Shown here piece after piece: positions 14,164-18,870 of a stretch of 18,870 bases of DNA. The notes under the pieces were generated by a model. It searched no databases and was not told where the DNA came from. It saw nothing but the letters and a program-made list of their open reading frames with translations. The DNA is from an uncultured Collinsella sp. GTDB taxonomy: Bacteria; Actinomycetota; Coriobacteriia; Coriobacteriales; Coriobacteriaceae. The translations under genes were made by a program, and so were the position numbers. How positions within the stretch are numbered: position 1 is the first letter of the stretch; each line of letters starts with the position of its first letter. The stretch lies in NCBI GenBank assembly GCA_900544115.1, contig UQTW01000036.1, forward strand, positions 1 to 18,870. Reading direction: 5' to 3'.

Positions 14164-15102
14164 ATGGCATCTCAAGTTGAGCTCACCCCATGCGGGGCCA
14201 TGTTTGACATCTTTAAGCGCGCGGCGCATCTGAGCCATATCGAGCTGTGCGGCTTGGTGCTTTCGTCCCGTCCGCTCGCCGACGGCCGCAGCCCGCAGAG
14301 CCGAGCCGCCGATCGCTCTTGGGTTTCCCGCTTTATCGTTCGCGCGCCGGTCGGCACGCTTCAGCAGCGCTACTTTGCCGAATACGGTACCTCGGCTGCG
14401 CGTATTATGTCGCAACTGGCCCTGCGCCAGCGCAATCCCATGGACTCCACGGCTGTGATCAATATGGTGTGCGGTCCTGCAGGTGAACCGATGGTACGCG
14501 CGCTCGAAGAGTGCCATCAGGACACGAATCTCTATCGCAACGCGCTCGATCGCCTGTCCCAGGCGGCGGAACTCATGCCCGCCGAGCGCGCCGAGGCCGT
14601 GCTGGTGCTGTTTGTCGCCGTCGGTTGTTCGGCGGATGTGCGGTCCTCGGTGAACTATGCCATCGACTACGCGCACGCGACCTGTGGCGGAGGCACCTCC
14701 ACGCCGCGTTCGCTTGGCATGTCGATGACCGCGGGCGAACGCGAACCCGCTCCGGCGCACCCCTTGGGCTTGCTGCGCGTACAAAACAGTTTTGTCGTGA
14801 GCGCCCCGCGCTGGATTCAGCCGAGTGAGCAGGGTGTTGAGATTGGTGCGCTGGCCACTGGTGAGGGCGATATTACCGACGTCGGCGACGATGTCTCGGC
14901 CCGCCATGCCCATATCTGGTGCGATGCTCAAAATATCTGGCACGTCGAGGACTTGTCGTCCACCAACGGAACCGTGGTGGTAAACGGGGCCACGCGCGTC
15001 TGCATTCAGGTCGAGCCCGGCCGTTCCGCCCAACTCAATCCCGGCGACGAGCTCAAGCTCGGCGAATCCACTACCTACGCCATCCTCTTCGGTGCCCTCT
15101 AG
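14164..15102 (+). CDS. FHA-domain protein
   Basis: The 312-residue product has an N-terminal region of about 215 residues with no family I recognise, mostly helical and soluble, and a C-terminal forkhead-associated (FHA) domain at about 222-310, which normally binds phosphothreonine. The SARH motif (245-248) and SSTNGT (265-270), two of the three FHA hallmarks, are present. At the first hallmark position the sequence reads IGALATGEGDI, so the usual arginine after glycine is not there. ATG 14164 follows AAGGAGG (14149-14155). It is the third gene of the operon and most likely reads phosphorylation made by the kinase, possibly of itself. It ends at the REP-like hairpin. Confidence 0.88.
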   Translation: MASQVELTPCGAMFDIFKRAAHLSHIELCGLVLSSRPLADGRSPQSRAADRSWVSRFIVRAPVGTLQQRYFAEYGTSAARIMSQLALRQRNPMDSTAVINMVCGPAGEPMVRALEECHQDTNLYRNALDRLSQAAELMPAERAEAVLVLFVAVGCSADVRSSVNYAIDYAHATCGGGTSTPRSLGMSMTAGEREPAPAHPLGLLRVQNSFVVSAPRWIQPSEQGVEIGALATGEGDITDVGDDVSARHAHIWCDAQNIWHVEDLSSTNGTVVVNGATRVCIQVEPGRSAQLNPGDELKLGESTTYAILFGAL

Positions 15103-15150
15103 CCGGCAGATAGGGACGTTTCTTTTCTGCCGGCACTTGGGGACACTCCT
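15102..15150. repeat. REP-like hairpin element after the FHA gene
   Basis: GCCGGCAGA (15102-15110) pairs with TCTGCCGGC (15126-15134) in a 9-bp stem, starting at the last base of the FHA stop codon. The 15-base loop contains GGGACGTTTC, and GGGGACAC follows the stem. GGGAC repeats flanking a GCCGG stem are typical of dispersed REP-type elements in actinobacterial and other genomes. It could also end the operon transcript. A second short hairpin, GGGCCA-TTT-TGGCCC, lies at 15184-15198. The stretch 15200-15370 shows nothing further I can name. Confidence 0.5.
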
Positions 15151-15374
15151 CGGCGCGCCAGAGCCAGTCGCCCGGGGATGGAGGGGCCATTTTGGCCCTT
15201 GGCGGTCAGTCGGGGCGAAACTAGAAGATCTTTCCGATTCGCGGCTGTTCATGCTTGTAGAGCATCTAAAACAATAGGATGTTATTCTGGAATATGCCGG
15301 GTGCGTGAACTTGCCTGTCTTAGCCTTAATAAGGTATAGGGGAGTTTGGCTCAGGGGTTCCGTCTTGTTCTTCA

Positions 15375-16052
15375 GCGCAGTATTGTGGGACAGATTTGCT
15401 GAGATTGGCGCCTTACACCGCAGAGCGCACGGAAGGCTCTCGATTTGTGTTCTGGCCCCAGAATACAGGGCCTGATACTTACCAACTGTGGCATGGATGT
15501 AACATCTGTAGAAATCAACCCTTTTGTTGTCGACCTTTGTAAGAAAAACACTGCCATCAACTCTTTGGATGACGAAACTAGGGTGCTTGAGGGGAGCCTT
15601 TACTCCCCTCTGAGAGATGACTCATGTTTTTCGCTTGTCGTTGTGAATCCTCCGTTACTGCCGATTCCGGATGAGATTCCTTATCCCTTCGTTTGAGATG
15701 GAGGACAATCGGGTCTGGATAAAACACTTCGTATTCTTAAGGGTGGCGATACGCATTTAGAGAAAAACGGTAAATACTGCTAATAGGGGTGACGACGATG
15801 GTGCAGGGGCGACCCGCGATGCTCTCATCAATACGTCGGATACTTGGGAAATCAGGTCTAGATGCATGTATGATGATGCTGTGTGGCTATTCAATTAATC
15901 CGCGTTCCGAATGGGTGCAGGGTATAGCTGCGACATCGTATGCTTTTGACCCGGCGCGATACTCAGATATTTCTGAGGCGGTTGACGAAGTTTATACGCA
16001 CTATGCCGCGCAAGGCGTTTCGGAAGTTTGCACATCTACGTTACGGGCTTAG
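15375..16052 (+). pseudogene. Decayed class I SAM-dependent methyltransferase
   Basis: Pieces of one methyltransferase follow each other in different frames. First comes QYCGTDLLRLAPYTAERTEG (15378-15437). After a shift near 15441 the frame continues with LDLCSGPRIQGLILTNCG, the SAM-binding motif I region, then DVTSVEINPFVVDLCKKN and the catalytic-type NPP motif in VVVNPPLLPIPDEIPYPF. An in-frame TGA at 15694-15696 stands where PFVG-DGG would be expected (one base from GGA, Gly). The reading then goes on with DGGQSGLDKTLRILKGG until a one-base deletion near 15780, and finishes in the next frame through LIGVTTMVQGRPAMLSSIRR and further to 16052. The NPP motif suggests a PrmC/small-molecule N-methyltransferase type. 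Motif I itself is damaged (SGPRIQ instead of a GxGxG-like pattern). Clearly non-functional; the 5' part is missing or unrecognisable. Confidence 0.8.
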
Positions 16053-16129
16053 GTTTCTTCAAGCGAGCAGGCCGGTTGCGTTATTTCGAGCGATTTTTCT
16101 AGTCTAGACGACAAAAGGCAAAGGATTTG

Positions 16130-16273
16130 ATGGGTATAAAACGCGGACGTTTGTGGGCGGATGCTCAAATCTATTGTGGCAATCGGGCGGTTGAAAAAGA
16201 TATTTCAACCGCCCGATTGCCAGGTTCGTCGGAGGAGATGTCCGATTCCGACTCTCTTGTAGGAAGAGCTTGA
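16130..16273 (+). CDS. Possible 47-residue peptide upstream of the ABC exporter
   Basis: An ATG at 16130 opens a 47-residue frame, MGIKRGRLWADAQIYCGNRA onward, ending in DSLVGRA. AAGGA lies four bases before the start, a tight spacing. It contains a perfect 20-bp inverted repeat, so the open frame may be an accident of the repeat. It has no obvious double-glycine leader. I list it because a small gene just before an orphan ABC exporter could be its cargo; no family is recognised. Confidence 0.2.
   Translation: MGIKRGRLWADAQIYCGNRAVEKDISTARLPGSSEEMSDSDSLVGRA
16177..16222. repeat. Perfect 20-bp inverted repeat with a 6-base loop
   Basis: The arms 16177-16196 and 16203-16222 are exactly complementary over 20 bases (starting TGGCAATCGG and ending CCGATTGCCA), with loop AAGATA. 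Perfection over this length in decaying DNA means it is either recent or maintained. No T run follows on either strand, so it is not a classic intrinsic terminator, though it could stop transcription into the ABC exporter. It may be part of a small mobile element. The stretches 16053-16129 and 16274-16367 hold no other feature I can name. Confidence 0.7.
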
Positions 16274-16367
16274 GATCGTATTGGCCCAAGGCAATCTTAA
16301 AGCAGTCTCATTGGCAAATCTTCGCTCCTGTTGTGTTGAGGTGTAAGGTATCAGTGATTGATGTTTT

Positions 16368-18020
16368 GTGGCGGGTAGATTGGGGCCTTCCTTGATTCGA
16401 TGCGTTCTCTCGAGGTTCATCAGAGCAAAAGGGGCTTTCGTCTTCATTGCTATCACGGTGATTGGAACCGCTCTCTCCTATGCCATGCCATACGTGAACG
16501 GGAAATTCTTAGATTTTCTTCTCGGTAACCGCAGCGAAAGAGACGCCGTACTCTTCGCGCTCCTGGTTGCGTCAATAGGAGTTTTCTCCACCCTCTTTAC
16601 TTATTTTGCAGGAACACTTTCCATTCGCATAACCACGAGACTTTCCTTTGATCTTCTCAGGGAGGCCGTCTTGCGTTTTGAAAGAGACGATTACTTGGTG
16701 AGTCGGACCATCGATCCAGCCTATACAACGCAACGGATTATTTCCGACTCCAGCGTGGTCTCATCCTTCGTTTTGGCGAATTTTATCAGTGCGCCGCTGT
16801 CCATTGTAGCCATTCCCATCGTATTGCTTATCATATGGTCAATTGATTCAACTCTCGCGGTGTTTTCCATCATTCTCCTCATCGTGTATTTCTGTGTAAT
16901 TACTGGGTTGAGGAAACTTTTGTATAGGGTCACGTATGAGAAGAAAGAGGCGGACAGCGCCTTTTACGCCGCAATTGCATCGCAGCTTAATCAGATTCTC
17001 AACATTCAACTGACATCTTCGTACGGCAAGAGCGAACAAGCGCTCGACGCTGGCTTTAAGAGCTATTTTCCCAAAGTTTTGCGCTCCGGAAAGCTATCAT
17101 ATTCTCTGACATCGCTCGATGGTCTTTTCGCAGCGTTGTTTCAAGCGGTGATACTTGTTGTTTCCGGAGTACGAATCATTAACGGAACTATGTCAATAGG
17201 CGAGTACACTATCATCGGTACATACTTCGCGGTTCTCTTTAAGACTTTGAAAAGTATGATGTCATTGTTCAAATCCTATCAAGATGCCAAAGCATCATGG
17301 GATAGGACGGCTATCGCGACGAGAGAAAAGGAGAGATCGGGGTGGAATCGGACCGATTTAGCTAAACTCGATGAAATAAATGACATTTCGGTATCTGATT
17401 TGGAATTCTCGGTTGCCCTTCCAGACGGATCTGTCCGAGAGGTCCTCGGCGGGTTTTCTTTCAAGTTTTCCGGTCCTGGTACATATTGCATAGTTGGGGA
17501 AAACGGAAGAGGCAAGACGTCACTTCTTTACTTGATGCTCGGGCTATACTCATCGAAAGGCAAAGTAAAATACAACGGCGTGCCAATCGAAGAATGCGAC
17601 TTGGATTACATACGTGCGAGAGAGATATCGTGCTGCCCACAGTCGTGCTTCGCGCCGGACGAAACGGTGAAAGAGCTGTTAGAGTATTTCGACACGCCCT
17701 TTTCTTCCTATCACCGGGGTGTAGATGGCCTACTTTCGCTGGAAAACAGCGTGAAGGAGTTGCTCGGGAAACGTTGCTCCGCGCTTTCGGGCGGTGAGCT
17801 GCGCCGAGTGTACTTATGGTCGGCGATTTCACGCAAGTCGTCAGTTTTGGTACTCGACGAGCCCACGACTGGGTTAGACGCTGTAAGCCGCGCCGAGCTT
17901 GCGGCCTATGTTAAGCGCAACAAGCAAAGCCAGCTGATCATCGTTGTCTCTCACGATGACGAGATGGTCGGCGCGGTAGAAGGGGTAGTGGATTTAGGCA
18001 GCATGTACCAGGGTAAATGA
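16368..18020 (+). CDS. ABC half-transporter (fused permease and ATPase), probable peptide or lipid exporter
   Basis: The 550-residue product has an N-terminal type I exporter membrane domain of about six segments (about 20-310) and a C-terminal ABC ATPase. Motifs: Walker A GENGRGKT (377-384), signature LSGGE (473-477), Walker B LVLDEP with D497/E498, and VSHDDE with the switch histidine. An arginine replaces the usual serine/cysteine in GxNGxGKT, a mild oddity. It lacks an N-terminal C39 peptidase domain, so it does not process leader peptides itself. Start GTG 16368 is the most upstream possible since a stop precedes it at 16359; the ribosome binding site is poor and an internal TTG (16380) is possible. 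Base composition is clearly more AT-rich than the kinase operon, and mobile-element remnants flank it, suggesting horizontal acquisition. A partner half-transporter is not visible, so it would act as a homodimer. Confidence 0.88.
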   Translation: MAGRLGPSLIRCVLSRFIRAKGAFVFIAITVIGTALSYAMPYVNGKFLDFLLGNRSERDAVLFALLVASIGVFSTLFTYFAGTLSIRITTRLSFDLLREAVLRFERDDYLVSRTIDPAYTTQRIISDSSVVSSFVLANFISAPLSIVAIPIVLLIIWSIDSTLAVFSIILLIVYFCVITGLRKLLYRVTYEKKEADSAFYAAIASQLNQILNIQLTSSYGKSEQALDAGFKSYFPKVLRSGKLSYSLTSLDGLFAALFQAVILVVSGVRIINGTMSIGEYTIIGTYFAVLFKTLKSMMSLFKSYQDAKASWDRTAIATREKERSGWNRTDLAKLDEINDISVSDLEFSVALPDGSVREVLGGFSFKFSGPGTYCIVGENGRGKTSLLYLMLGLYSSKGKVKYNGVPIEECDLDYIRAREISCCPQSCFAPDETVKELLEYFDTPFSSYHRGVDGLLSLENSVKELLGKRCSALSGGELRRVYLWSAISRKSSVLVLDEPTTGLDAVSRAELAAYVKRNKQSQLIIVVSHDDEMVGAVEGVVDLGSMYQGK

Positions 18021-18391
18021 TGACAAGTGTAGTGCTACCCAACTGGCAGAGATAACAAAAAGGCGATGCAGATGCACGTAGCATTCAGGCGGTTCGGACT
18101 CGGTGCCTTCACGCCATCGCAACGCTTTCAGATATAGTTCTCGTTCTCTTACTAAAGGAAACTTTAGTCTACGTCATCTTGTCGAGACAGAGGTGAAGCG
18201 AAGTGTTGTCGCGACGTATCTTATTCCAGGTGGCTCAGTATCAGCGTGAGAATCGCACCAAAGTGTACTTACGATTCTCGTGTCCCACGGACAACATGAG
18301 CTGAGCATTGAGGTTCCACCCTTTGCTGCAACTACACGGGGTTGGACGGCAATGAATATGCCGGGCCGCATACCACGCGCAGCGGGGGTCC
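18021..18391. other. Non-coding stretch with several stem-loops, possible IS110 left end
   Basis: No convincing gene lies here; only very short frames are seen (for example ATG 18072 with 21 codons, and a 12-codon frame overlapping the ABC stop). Structures seen: ACTAAAG/CTTTAGT with a GAAA loop (18151-18168); GAGAATCG (18248-18255) with CGATTCTC (18272-18279), itself enclosing CAC/GTG; an outer GCTCAG (18233-18238) with CTGAGC (18301-18306); and CGGCA/TGCCG (18347-18363). IS110-family elements encode a structured bridge RNA in the non-coding end before the transposase gene, and the transposase remnant starts at 18392, so part of this may be such a relic. This is inference. Confidence 0.35.
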
Positions 18392-18517
18392 ATGTCCCAG
18401 TATGTTGCCTACAGCAGCCTCGATGTCCACGCACACATCATCTCTGCCTTCGCGTTCAATCCATTTGCCAGAGAGTGCGAGGGTTGCCAGGCCGTAGAAT
18501 TCGAGCCGAACAAATGA
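18392..18517 (+). pseudogene. Truncated IS110-family transposase, N-terminal remnant
   Basis: ATG 18392 after GGGGGT opens a 41-residue frame beginning MSQYVAYSSLDVHAHIISAF and continuing FNPFARECEG before a stop at 18515. The YVAYxxLDVHAHxISAxAF pattern is the start of IS110-type (DEDD/RuvC-like) transposases, with the first catalytic aspartate in LDVH. Normal members are about 300-400 residues, so nearly all of the protein, including the C-terminal serine domain, is gone. Downstream bases up to 18630 do not continue the family in any frame I can see. Confidence 0.65.
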
Positions 18518-18642
18518 AATGCGGTATCAGCGCATAGGATTAAACTGACGATTGCTTTGCACTGAGAATACGCTTGGAAAGCCGCTATGGGTGGCGGCCC
18601 GGGTTAAATAGAGAAGCCCGTCCGATCACTTTCATGTGAACT

Positions 18643-18683
18643 GCCTCCCATTTCTTGGACATGAGAAATGGGAGGCTTTCTTT
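18643..18683 (+). promoter_or_regulatory. Hairpin enclosing the transposase ribosome binding site, then a T-rich run
   Basis: GCCTCCCATTTCT (18643-18655) pairs exactly with AGAAATGGGAGGC (18664-18676), 13 bp around an 8-base loop, followed by TTTCTTT. The right arm contains GGGAGG, the ribosome binding site of the transposase ATG at 18684. It can therefore stop transcripts entering from outside or hide the ribosome binding site in them, a known way insertion sequences limit their own activation. Confidence 0.7.
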
Positions 18684-18870
18684 ATGCGCGTTGACTTGAG
18701 AGTGAAGCATGATGTCGAGGCCAGGAAGGCGGCCATAGGGCTCTTCGAGCTCGGGCACGGGTATAAATCTGCCGCGATTGCCCTTTCGCTTCCCGTGGAA
18801 GCCGTGAGAAGATGGCAGGAGATATACCGCGCATTCGGGAGCGAGGTGCTGCTGCGCATGGACGGAAAGC
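18684..18870 (+). CDS. IS3-like transposase, helix-turn-helix subunit (partial)
   Basis: The frame is open from ATG 18684 to the window end (62 codons). It reads MRVDLRVKHDVEARKAAIGL and continues with LFELGHGYKSAAIALSLPVE and AVRRWQEIYRAFG, a helix-turn-helix with the spacing seen in OrfA proteins of IS3-family elements (KxxAIxLFxxGxxxxxxAxxLxxxxxxVxxWxxxY). This subunit binds the element's ends. OrfB with the DDE catalytic domain should follow beyond the window. The ribosome binding site GGGAGG lies inside the upstream hairpin. Confidence 0.7.
   Translation, partial: MRVDLRVKHDVEARKAAIGLFELGHGYKSAAIALSLPVEAVRRWQEIYRAFGSEVLLRMDGK

Larger units (their letters stand above)
18635..18870 (+). 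mobile_element. Left end of an IS3-like insertion sequence, cut by the window
   Basis: The element probably starts near TGTGAACTGCC (18635-18645), a TG-type end, followed by a strong hairpin and the start of a transposase gene at 18684. The element runs off the right edge, so its family assignment rests on the first transposase residues and the end sequence. Its exact boundary and target duplication cannot be read here. Confidence 0.5.

Noticed and set aside
13771..15252. Minus-strand frame of 493 codons opposite the kinase and FHA genes
   Set aside because: The plus-strand genes have clear kinase and FHA motifs, so this frame is a shadow.
18090..18110. tRNA-like T-arm sequence (GGTTCGGACTC)
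   Set aside because: No acceptor, D or anticodon stems can be formed around it.
1..18870. CRISPR array
   Set aside because: No regularly spaced direct repeats of 20-40 bases are seen in the window.

Overview
The window looks like chromosomal DNA from a gut actinobacterium of the class Coriobacteriia, most likely Collinsella or a close relative. This rests on strongly GC-biased codon use in the core genes, a multi-membrane-segment LuxR regulator of the kind common in this class, and the dnaX / ybaB / recR neighbourhood. The genus is inference; no rRNA gene is present to confirm it.

Left part (about 118-5974, + strand). A membrane regulator carrying two complete membrane-plus-LuxR-HTH modules in one chain is followed by a compact operon: a small secreted four-cysteine protein, two ABC-2-type permeases, an ABC ATPase, and a membrane-anchored exported protein. 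The last four genes are joined by 1-4 base overlaps or very short gaps. The layout suggests a regulator controlling export of, or protection against, a small extracellular protein. It resembles bacteriocin or peptide-export cassettes in architecture, but I cannot name the system. Inverted repeats sit after the regulator, before the secreted gene, and between the secreted gene and the first permease.

Centre (about 6012-11235). This is ordinary core DNA: a convergent YcxB-like membrane protein (- strand), dnaX (DNA polymerase III gamma/tau, with very long Ala/Pro linkers), a small membrane-anchored protein (- strand), and the ybaB-recR recombination/nucleoid pair. The gap before ybaB holds an unusually good 22-bp palindrome with a third half-site, overlapping a promoter-like sequence.

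Right centre (11414-15102). A three-gene operon encodes an exported protein with a Ser/Gly linker, a Ser/Thr protein kinase with four C-terminal membrane segments, and a protein with a C-terminal FHA domain. It looks like a phosphorylation-signalling module. A hairpin followed by a T-rich run lies directly before its ribosome binding site, suggesting attenuation.

Right part (15103-18870). This is a decayed, mobile-element-rich region: a REP-like hairpin, a class I SAM-methyltransferase pseudogene with a nonsense codon and at least two frameshifts, a perfect 20-bp inverted repeat, an intact ABC half-exporter of more AT-rich composition, a 41-residue remnant of an IS110-family transposase with structured upstream DNA that could be a bridge-RNA relic, and the left end of an IS3-like element running off the window.
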